This document shows, one piece after another, positions 1 through 6,956 of a stretch of DNA of 6,956 nt. Source of the stretch: an uncultured Rubrivivax sp. (GTDB taxonomy: Bacteria > Pseudomonadota > Gammaproteobacteria > Burkholderiales > Burkholderiaceae_C); assembly GCA_937967345.1 (NCBI GenBank), contig CALBTN010000148.1, forward strand, positions 1-6,956. The letters are read 5' to 3'. The notes beneath the pieces were generated by a model that worked only from the letters and a program-made list of their open reading frames with translations, was not told the DNA's origin and did not search any database. Position 1 is the stretch's first letter. Each line of letters begins with the position of its first letter. The position numbers and the translations under genes were made by a program.

Positions 1-135
1 GCCGTGGGCCGTTGACGTGAGCTCCGGCGTGGAAAGCTCCAAGGGCATCAAGGATGCCGAGCTGATGCGCCGCTTTTGCGATGCGGTACGCGAGGCCGAC
101 GCCCGTATTGCCGCCCACCCCCGAGGATCCACTCC

Positions 136-142
<7 letters not shown>
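1..142 (+). CDS. trpF: Phosphoribosylanthranilate isomerase, C-terminal end (partial)
   Basis: This is the last 46 codons of a gene that begins before the window; the first full codon starts at base 2 and TGA is at 140-142. The peptide opens with PWAVDVSSGVESSKGIKD, the hallmark C-terminal motif of TrpF, in which the DVSSGVE segment forms part of the phosphate-binding end of the TIM barrel. A helix follows (AELMRRFCDAVREADARI) and then a short tail. TrpF converts N-(5-phosphoribosyl)anthranilate to the 1-deoxyribulose 5-phosphate derivative (CdRP), in the cytoplasm, in the tryptophan pathway. The stop lies inside the start of trpB (7-bp overlap), so the two genes are probably translationally coupled. 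The identity rests on the motif together with the trpB-trpA neighbours. Nothing can be said about the rest of the enzyme. Confidence 0.9.
123..127 (+). promoter_or_regulatory. Shine-Dalgarno sequence of trpB
   Basis: GAGGA lies 8 bases before the ATG at 136. It decides the trpB start: an in-frame ATG at 76 would add 20 residues (beginning MRCGTRGRRPYC) that do not look like TrpB and are a shadow of the trpF coding frame. The site lies inside the trpF coding sequence. Confidence 0.8.
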
Positions 143-1376
<1,234 letters not shown>

Positions 1377-1380
<4 letters not shown>

Positions 1381-2203
1381 GCCGCATCGCCGCGACCTTC
1401 GACACGCTGCGCGCGCAGCGGCGCAAGGCGCTGATTCCGTACATCACGGTCGGCGACCCCTTCGCCGACGCCACGCCCGATGTGATGCACGGCCTGGTGC
1501 AAGGTGGTGCCGACGTCATCGAGCTGGGCGTGCCGTTTTCCGACCCGATGGCCGACGGCCCGGTGATCCAGCAAGCGGGCGAGCGCGCGCTGGCGCGCGG
1601 CATCGGCATGGCGCAGGTGTTCGACGTGGTGCGCGGTTTCCGCCGTGACGACGCCAACACGCCGGTGGTGCTGATGGGCTACGCCAACCCGGTGGAGCGC
1701 TACGACCAGCGCCACGGTGCCGGTGCGTTCATCGCCGACGCCGTAACTGCCGGCGTCGACGGCGTGCTGGTGGTCGACTACCCGCCCGAGGAAAGCGCGG
1801 ACTTCGCCGCGGCGCTGCGCGCCAAGGGGCTGGACCCGATCTTCCTGCTGGCACCGACCTCGACTGAAGCGCGCATGCGCGAGGTCGGCCGGCTGGCCAG
1901 CGGCTACGTCTACTACGTGTCGCTGAAGGGGGTGACCGGCGCGGGCCACCTCGATACCGCCGGCGTGGCCGCGGTCGTGCCGCGCATCCGCCGGCACGTC
2001 ACGCTGCCGGTGGGCGTGGGTTTCGGCATCCGCGACGCCGCCAGCGCCTGTGCGGTGGCGCGGGTGGCCGACGCCGTGGTCATCGGCACCCGGCTGGTGC
2101 AATTGCTGCAGGACCAGCCGCGCGACAATGTGGCGCGCGCCGCGCGCGAGTTCATCGCCGGCATCCGCAGCGCGCTGGACAACATGCAACCAGGAGAGAA
2201 CCC

Positions 2204-2207
<4 letters not shown>
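1377..2207 (+). CDS. trpA: Tryptophan synthase alpha chain
   Basis: The 276-residue TIM-barrel enzyme cleaves indole-3-glycerol phosphate to indole and glyceraldehyde 3-phosphate and passes the indole to TrpB. Catalytic Glu49 and Asp60 sit in ADVIELGVPFSDPMADGP, with the same numbers as in Salmonella. The flexible loop 6 region reads SLKGVTGAGHLD. GVGFGIRD, with Gly213, forms the phosphate-binding site. At the last phosphate-binding loop the sequence is VIGTRLV, with Thr238 where the enteric enzyme has Ser235, a conservative change. The length is close to the usual 268. The ATG at 1377 overlaps the trpB stop (ATGA) and is preceded by AGGGAG at 1364-1369, spaced 7 bases. Longer in-frame starts upstream lie inside trpB and are not credible. 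The overlap fits the equimolar synthesis needed for the alpha2-beta2 complex. Confidence 0.98.
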
Positions 2208-3076
<869 letters not shown>

Positions 3077-3083
3077 ACCCGTC

Positions 3084-3099
3084 GCCGGGCCTGCCCGGC
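3084..3099 (+). repeat. GC-rich inverted repeat between accD and folC
   Basis: GCCGGGC-CT-GCCCGGC is a perfect 7-bp inverted repeat. In RNA it would form a 6-bp stem with a 4-base loop. It fills half of the 32-bp accD-folC gap and ends 9 bases before the folC ATG. No T-run follows, so it does not look like an intrinsic terminator. It may affect access to the folC start, or it may simply reflect high GC content. Confidence 0.5.
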
Positions 3100-3108
3100 A
3101 GCGCCGTC

Positions 3109-4404
3109 ATGACCGAAGCTTCCACCCTGCAGGAGTGGCTCGCCCACTGCGAGCGGGCGCACCCCAAGACGATCGACCTGACGCTCGAGCGGGTGTGTGC
3201 GGTGCGCGATCGGCTCGGGCTGCGCTTTGGCGTGCCGGTGGTGGCGGTGGCCGGCACCAACGGCAAGGGCTCGAGCTGCGCGATGCTCGAAGCAATCGCG
3301 CTGCACGCCGGCTACCGCGTCGGGCTGTACAGCAGCCCGCACCTGATCAACTTCGAGGAGCGCTGCCGCATCAACGGCAGCGAGGTCGCGGCTGCCGGCC
3401 TGCTGCCGCACTTTGCGGCGGTGGAGGCCGCGCGCGGTGCGATCGGCTTGACCTACTTCGAGTTCACCACGCTGGCGATCCTGCGGGCGTTGGCGCAGGC
3501 CGAGCTGGATCTGGTGATCCTGGAGGTGGGCTTGGGCGGGCGCTTCGATGCGGTCAACGCGATCGATGCCGACTGCGCATTGATCACCAGCATCGACCTG
3601 GACCACATGGAGTACCTCGGGCCTGACCGCGAGGCCATCGGGTTCGAGAAAGCCGGCATCCTGCGTCCCGGGCGGCCGGCCGTGATCAGCGACCCGATGC
3701 CGCCGGCCAGCGTGCTGCGCCACGCGCAACAGATCGGTGCCGACCTGTGGCAGGCCGGGGTGGACTTCGGCCATGCGGGCGATCGCCAGCAGTGGTCATG
3801 GCAAGGGCGTGGGCGCCGCTATCACGCGCTGGCCTATCCGGCGCTGCGCGGCGCCAACCAACTGCTCAATGCCAGCGGCGTGCTGGCGGTGTTCGCCGCG
3901 TTGCAGCCGGTGCTGCCGATTTCGGCGCAGGCGGTGCGGCTCGGGCTGGCGACGGTGCAGTTGCAGGGCCGCTTCCAGATCGTGCCCGGGCAGCCGGTGG
4001 TGGTGCTGGACGTGGCGCACAACCCGCAGGCGGCGGCGACCCTGGCTTACAACCTGGATCAGATGGGTTTTTATCCACGCAACCACGCGGTGTTCGGCGC
4101 GATGCGCGACAAGGACATCGGCGCCATGGCGGCGCGGCTGGCACCGCTGATCGACAGCTGGTACCTGTGCGCGCTGCCGCTGGACCGCGCGGCGTCCTGC
4201 GACGAGCTCGCGCTGCGGCTGCAGCCGCAACTGCGCCCGGGCGCGGCCGCGCCAAGCCGCCATGCAACACCGAGCGAGGCGCTGCGCGCCGCGATGGGCG
4301 CGGCGGACCCGGCTGATAGAATCGTCGTCTTCGGCTCGTTCCTTTGTGTTGGCGGGGTGCTGAAGGACGGCATACCGCACACACGCACCGCGCACAGCGG
4401 CTGA
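3109..4404 (+). CDS. folC: Dihydrofolate synthase / folylpolyglutamate synthase
   Basis: The 431-residue Mur-ligase-family enzyme adds L-glutamate to dihydropteroate (forming dihydrofolate) and to folates (gamma-polyglutamylation), using ATP. The P-loop VAGTNGKGSSCAML has Lys53. EVGLGGRFDAVNAID begins with Glu139, a metal-binding position. LDHMEYLG carries His166, and EKAGIL carries Lys181, which matches the carbamylated lysine of E. coli FolC. The C-terminal glutamate-ligase domain has the DVAHNPQA motif at residues 301-308, and the protein ends with the family's DRIVVFGSFL strand. Length is normal for bacterial FolC. The ATG at 3109 has no clear Shine-Dalgarno sequence, but the residues right after it (STLQEWLAHCERAHPKTIDL) are typical of the N-terminus, so the start is sound. 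Both activities are expected from proteobacterial homologues; the sequence alone does not prove bifunctionality. Confidence 0.96.
   Translation: MTEASTLQEWLAHCERAHPKTIDLTLERVCAVRDRLGLRFGVPVVAVAGTNGKGSSCAMLEAIALHAGYRVGLYSSPHLINFEERCRINGSEVAAAGLLPHFAAVEAARGAIGLTYFEFTTLAILRALAQAELDLVILEVGLGGRFDAVNAIDADCALITSIDLDHMEYLGPDREAIGFEKAGILRPGRPAVISDPMPPASVLRHAQQIGADLWQAGVDFGHAGDRQQWSWQGRGRRYHALAYPALRGANQLLNASGVLAVFAALQPVLPISAQAVRLGLATVQLQGRFQIVPGQPVVVLDVAHNPQAAATLAYNLDQMGFYPRNHAVFGAMRDKDIGAMAARLAPLIDSWYLCALPLDRAASCDELALRLQPQLRPGAAAPSRHATPSEALRAAMGAADPADRIVVFGSFLCVGGVLKDGIPHTRTAHSG
4314..4322 (+). promoter_or_regulatory. Candidate extended -10 promoter element inside the folC 3' end
   Basis: TGATAGAAT reads as a TGn extension joined to TAGAAT, one mismatch from the sigma-70 -10 consensus TATAAT. 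It is one of the few AT-rich hexamers in this GC-rich window. I see no good -35 hexamer 16-18 bases upstream, which is tolerable for an extended -10 promoter. Transcription would begin near 4329 and give a leader of about 209 bases before the SPOR gene. The same bases encode the conserved folC residues D-R-I and use a rare AGA arginine codon. The call is inference from the motif only. Confidence 0.35.
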
Positions 4405-4409
4405 GCCAG

Positions 4410-4437
4410 CGGCGGCCCCGGCCCGATGCGGCCGCCG
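4410..4437 (+). repeat. 8-bp inverted repeat (stem-loop) in the folC-SPOR gene leader
   Basis: CGGCGGCC at 4410-4417 pairs perfectly with GGCCGCCG at 4430-4437 across a 12-base loop, beginning 6 bases after the folC stop. An overlapping 12-bp palindrome (GCCGCCGGCGGC, 4431-4442) could form a competing structure. No T-run follows, so a classical Rho-independent terminator is unlikely. The rest of the 133-bp gap (4443-4537) contains no open reading frame that I can support and no Shine-Dalgarno sequence before the next ATG. Confidence 0.5.
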
Positions 4438-4537
4438 GCGGCAACGCAAGCGGTCCCGAGCACGCGCCCGCCGCGTCTTTCACCGCATCGAGCCGACCTC
4501 CCGTTTCAGGCGCACGCCAGCACTGCCCGGTCTTTTC

Positions 4538-5332
4538 ATGTTCAAGCGCAAGGACTCTTCGGCCGCGGCCGACATCCCCGACGAGACCGCCACCGTGCAG
4601 GCCGCGCGCACCCGCGCGCGCCGCCGGCTGATCGGCGCGACGCTGCTGGTGGGCATCGGCATCGTCGGCTTTCCGCTGCTGTTCGAGACGCAGCCCAGGC
4701 CGATCGCGGTGGACATCCCGATCGAGATCCCGCCGCGCGAGCAGGCCACCGCGCTGAAGCCGCCTGCGGCAAGACCCAGTGCGCCGGCCGCGGCTGCGCC
4801 CGCCGAGTTGCCCACCCCGCCGGCCGAGCCGGCGACGGCAGGGGCTGGCATGGCAGCCGCGAGCGCGGCGAGCGCGGCCGATGCGGCGCAAGCGGTGTCG
4901 CCCAATCAGCGCGAGGCCGACGCCGCGGTGCTGGCCGCGCCAACGCGCGCGCCGGTGCAGCCGCAACGTGCTGCCGCCGAGGCCCGGCACGAGCCGCCAC
5001 GCGCTGCGGCCGACCCGCAGCGCGAAGCGCAACGCGCGCAGGCCATCCTGGACGGCAAGCCGCTGGCGGCCGCCGCGCCAGCGGCATCGGCTCCTGCCAA
5101 GACGCCGCGGTTCGTGGTGCAGGCTGGCGCCTACACCGACGCCGGCAGCCTGCGCGAGGCGCGGCAGAAGGTCGAGCGGCTGGGTCTGAAGACCTATACC
5201 CAAGTGGTCGAATCCGACGCCGGCCGGCGCACCCGGGTTCGCGTTGGCCCCTTCGAGTCGCGCGACGACGCCGAGAAGGCCGCCGCGCGCATCAAGTCTG
5301 CCGGGTTGGCCGCCAGCATCCTGAGCATTTGA
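4538..5332 (+). CDS. dedD: SPOR-domain inner-membrane protein, DedD-like
   Basis: The 264-residue protein has the layout of DedD and related cell-division proteins. A short charged cytoplasmic N-terminus (about residues 1-30, ending ARTRARRRL) is followed by one membrane segment at about 31-48 (LIGATLLVGIGIVGFPLLF). After it comes FETQPRPIAVDIPIEIP, a stretch I recall from beta-proteobacterial members, then a long Ala/Pro-rich, probably disordered periplasmic linker (about 65-188). A C-terminal SPOR domain fills 189-264 (RFVVQAGAYTDAGSLREA...RVRVGPFESRDDAEKAAARI). SPOR domains bind denuded glycan strands of septal peptidoglycan, so the protein probably acts at the division site. The ATG at 4538 is the first in-frame ATG but lacks a visible Shine-Dalgarno sequence. 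Its place between folC and cvpA matches dedD of E. coli, although the linker is not alignable by eye. The symbol is given on position and architecture. Confidence 0.88.
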   Translation: MFKRKDSSAAADIPDETATVQAARTRARRRLIGATLLVGIGIVGFPLLFETQPRPIAVDIPIEIPPREQATALKPPAARPSAPAAAAPAELPTPPAEPATAGAGMAAASAASAADAAQAVSPNQREADAAVLAAPTRAPVQPQRAAAEARHEPPRAAADPQREAQRAQAILDGKPLAAAAPAASAPAKTPRFVVQAGAYTDAGSLREARQKVERLGLKTYTQVVESDAGRRTRVRVGPFESRDDAEKAAARIKSAGLAASILSI

Positions 5333-5829
5333 TGCTGCCGCTGGGCTGGATCGATCTGGTCGGATTGGGCGTGCTGGTGCTGTCGCTGGGGCTCGGAGTC
5401 TGGCGCGGCTTCGTGCTGGAGGCGCTGGCGCTGCTGGGTTGGGGCGTGGCCTATTTCGTTGCGCTGTGGCTGGCGCCGCAGTGGGCGCCGCACCTGCCGC
5501 TGGCCGAACCCGACTCGGGGCTGAACCACGTGGCGGCGTTTGGCCTGGCGTTCCTGGCAGTGCTGATCGGCTGGGGGCTGGCCTCGCGCGTGGTGCGGCT
5601 GCTGGTCAACGCCACGCCGCTGCGCGGTGCCGATCGCGTGCTCGGCGCGGCCTTCGGCCTGCTGCGCGGCGTGCTGCTGCTGATGCTGGTGGCAGTGGTG
5701 GTGGCGCACACCGCGGCGGGGGAGTCGCTCGAATGGCGGCGCTCGCATGCCGCGCAGTGGCTGGGCGTTGCGCTGCAACGCATCGAGCCTTGGCTGCCGG
5801 GCGATCTGGCACAGTATCTTCGCACTTGA
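5332..5829 (+). CDS. cvpA: CvpA family inner-membrane protein
   Basis: The 165-residue hydrophobic protein has about four membrane segments: roughly residues 6-23 (WIDLVGLGVLVLSLGLGV), 27-46, 66-86 (HVAAFGLAFLAVLIGWGLAS) and 103-124 (VLGAAFGLLRGVLLLMLVAVVV). The opening WIDLVGLGVLVLSLGLGVWRG is typical of CvpA: a polar Asp in the first segment, then an Arg-Gly just after it and a phenylalanine-rich start of segment two. The length equals that of E. coli CvpA, about 162. The family was named for a requirement in colicin V production, and its molecular function is not settled; envelope-stress roles have been reported. The ATG shares one base with the SPOR gene's TGA (TGATG), which implies translation by re-initiation or coupling. 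No independent Shine-Dalgarno sequence is obvious. Its position just before purF is conserved in proteobacteria. Confidence 0.93.
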   Translation: MLPLGWIDLVGLGVLVLSLGLGVWRGFVLEALALLGWGVAYFVALWLAPQWAPHLPLAEPDSGLNHVAAFGLAFLAVLIGWGLASRVVRLLVNATPLRGADRVLGAAFGLLRGVLLLMLVAVVVAHTAAGESLEWRRSHAAQWLGVALQRIEPWLPGDLAQYLRT

Positions 5830-5835
5830 TCAACT

Positions 5836-5842
5836 GAGGGAG
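5836..5842 (+). promoter_or_regulatory. Shine-Dalgarno sequence of purF
   Basis: GAGGGAG ends 5 bases before the ATG at 5848. It is among the strongest ribosome-binding sites in the window. It fixes the start that places the essential cysteine at position 2, and it lies within the 18-bp cvpA-purF gap. Confidence 0.85.
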
Positions 5843-5847
5843 CGGCC

Positions 5848-6956
5848 ATGTGTGGGATCGTCGGCGCCATCAGCGGCTCACCGGTCAACCAGCTGCTGTA
5901 CGACGCCTTGCTGCTGCTGCAGCACCGCGGCCAGGACGCCGCCGGCATCGTCACGATGCAGGGCACCAAGTGCTTCATGCACAAGGCCCGCGGCATGGTG
6001 CGCGACGTGTTTCGCACCCGCAACATGCGAGCGCTGCCGGGCAGCATCGGCCTCGGGCAGGTGCGCTATCCGACCGCCGGCAACGCCGACAGCGAGGAAG
6101 AAGCGCAGCCCTTCTACGTCAACGCGCCGTTCGGCATCGTGCTGGTGCACAACGGCAACCTGACCAACGCCAGCGCGCTCAGGGACGAGCTGTTTCGCAT
6201 CGACCGGCGCCACATCAACACCGACAGCGACACCGAGGTCTTGATCAACGTGCTGGCGCACGAGATCGAGGTTGCCGCACGCGATCAGCCGCTGACGCCC
6301 GAGCTGCTGTTCACGGCGGTGGCCGGCGTGCACAGGCGGGTGAAGGGCTCGTACGCGGTGGTCGCGCTGATCGCCGGGCACGGCTTGCTGGCCTTTCGCG
6401 ACCCCTTCGGCATCCGCCCACTGTGCTACGGCGAGCTGCGCACCGCCAACGGCGTCGAGCACATGGTGGCCAGCGAGTCGGTGGCGATCGAGGGCACCGG
6501 GCGCCACGTGCTGCGCGACGTCGCCGCGGGCGAGGCGATCTTCATCGACGTGCAGGCGCGGGTGCACGCTCGCCAGTGCGCCGAGCGGCCGCGGCAGCAG
6601 CCGTGCATGTTCGAGTACGTCTACCTGGCGCGGCCCGATTCGGTGCTCGACGGCATCTCGGTGTACCAAGCGAGGCTGAACCTGGGCGAGACGCTGGCGC
6701 AGCGCGTGGTCTCGACCATGCCGCCCAGCCAGATCGACGTCGTGATCCCGATCCCCGAATCGAGCCGGCCGTCGGCAATGCAGCTGGCGCAAAAGCTCGG
6801 CAAGCCGTACCGCGAGGGGTTCGTGAAGAACCGCTACGTCGGGCGCACCTTCATCATGCCGGGGCAGGCCGTGCGCAAGAAGAGCGTGCGTCAGAAGCTC
6901 AACGCGATCGGCGTGGAGTTCAAGGGCCGCAACGTGCTGCTGGTCGACGACTCGAT
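5848..6956 (+). CDS. purF: Amidophosphoribosyltransferase (partial, 3' end beyond window)
   Basis: The frame is open from 5848 to the window edge: 369 full codons plus two bases, roughly three quarters of a usual enzyme of about 505 residues. PurF transfers the amide nitrogen of glutamine to PRPP, giving 5-phosphoribosylamine, the first step of purine synthesis. MCGIVG places Cys2 as the N-terminal nucleophile once Met is removed, so there is no propeptide (E. coli type rather than the B. subtilis type). The glutaminase site includes HRGQDAAG (residues 26-33), HNGNLTN (101-107) and Asp128 in SDTEV. FRDPFGIRPL starts at 183. The phosphoribosyltransferase domain has IPIPESSRPSAMQLAQ and KNRYVGRTFIMPGQ. 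The window ends inside the PRPP-binding motif at VLLVDDS (363-369), with Asp367 and Asp368 matching E. coli Asp366/Asp367 (numbered without Met). FolC-derived folate cofactors serve later steps of the same pathway. Confidence 0.97.
   Translation, partial: MCGIVGAISGSPVNQLLYDALLLLQHRGQDAAGIVTMQGTKCFMHKARGMVRDVFRTRNMRALPGSIGLGQVRYPTAGNADSEEEAQPFYVNAPFGIVLVHNGNLTNASALRDELFRIDRRHINTDSDTEVLINVLAHEIEVAARDQPLTPELLFTAVAGVHRRVKGSYAVVALIAGHGLLAFRDPFGIRPLCYGELRTANGVEHMVASESVAIEGTGRHVLRDVAAGEAIFIDVQARVHARQCAERPRQQPCMFEYVYLARPDSVLDGISVYQARLNLGETLAQRVVSTMPPSQIDVVIPIPESSRPSAMQLAQKLGKPYREGFVKNRYVGRTFIMPGQAVRKKSVRQKLNAIGVEFKGRNVLLVDDS

Noticed and set aside
76..135. 20-residue N-terminal extension of TrpB from the ATG at 76
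   Set aside because: There is no Shine-Dalgarno support, the composition is unlike TrpB, and the stretch coincides with the trpF coding frame. The ATG at 136 has GAGGA at good spacing and the canonical N-terminus.
3084..3099. Rho-independent terminator after accD
   Set aside because: The stem is short and the bases after it are AGCGCCGTC, with no T-run.
4065..4075. AT-rich patch GGTTTTTAT in folC as a terminator tail or promoter
   Set aside because: No stem precedes it and no promoter partner is visible. It encodes G-F-Y in a region that fits FolC.
4444..4459. ACGCAAGCGGTCCCGA resembles the E. coli PurR operator (about 11 of 16 positions) in the leader upstream of cvpA-purF
   Set aside because: Only the left half matches well and the dyad symmetry is lost. 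As far as I know the PurR regulon is a gammaproteobacterial feature. A scan with a PurR matrix and a search for a purR gene in this genome would settle it.
3866..5203. Long open frame on the minus strand (445 codons) across folC and the SPOR gene; a similar one at 1913-3055 minus
   Set aside because: The translations are rich in Arg, Ala, His and Gln with no domain-like pattern, and they lie opposite well-supported genes. Long antisense frames are expected at this GC content and codon bias.
4426..5331. Upstream extension of the cvpA frame through the whole SPOR gene, giving a 467-residue open frame
   Set aside because: The extra 302 residues are a frame-shifted Arg/Ala/Gly-rich shadow of the SPOR coding sequence. 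The CvpA-like protein begins cleanly at the ATG at 5332.

Overview
This window is a compact block of housekeeping biosynthesis genes, all on the + strand, from a GC-rich bacterium. The order is trpF (3' end) - trpB - trpA - accD - folC - a SPOR-domain gene of the dedD type - cvpA - purF (5' part). TrpFBA joined directly to accD-folC-dedD-cvpA-purF is the arrangement I associate with Betaproteobacteria. The strong G/C third-position bias and the wording of the proteins (for example the TrpA 'YVSLKGVTGAGHLD' stretch and the PurF 'ESSRPSAMQLAQ' stretch) suggest Burkholderiales, perhaps near the Rubrivivax/Leptothrix/Comamonadaceae group. The lineage call comes from memory of gene order and protein style, not from a search.

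Layout: 1-142 is the end of trpF, which overlaps the start of trpB (136-1380). TrpB overlaps trpA (1377-2207) by ATGA, and trpA overlaps accD (2204-3076) in the same way. A 32-bp gap holding a small GC palindrome precedes folC (3109-4404). The only sizeable gap is 133 bp (4405-4537). It contains a GC-rich inverted repeat and no obvious Shine-Dalgarno sequence, and leads into the SPOR gene (4538-5332). That gene's stop overlaps the cvpA start by one base (cvpA 5332-5829). After 18 bp with a strong Shine-Dalgarno sequence comes purF (5848 to the window end), which is cut at the start of its PRPP-binding motif. No stretch of 300 bases lacks a gene, and I see no RNA gene, mobile element, CRISPR array or convincing terminator.

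How the genes work together: TrpF, TrpB and TrpA carry out the last steps of tryptophan synthesis. AccD is the carboxyltransferase beta subunit for malonyl-CoA. FolC makes dihydrofolate and polyglutamylates folates, which supply the one-carbon units used in purine synthesis started by PurF. The SPOR and CvpA proteins are envelope proteins that travel with folC and purF, as in E. coli (accD-folC-dedD-cvpA-purF). The overlaps suggest one translationally coupled transcript in the first half. A candidate extended -10 element inside the 3' end of folC may give the SPOR-cvpA-purF part its own transcription.

I found no undescribed system. Gene content is ordinary, the catalytic residues I could check are present, and the points worth a second look are regulatory details at the gene junctions.
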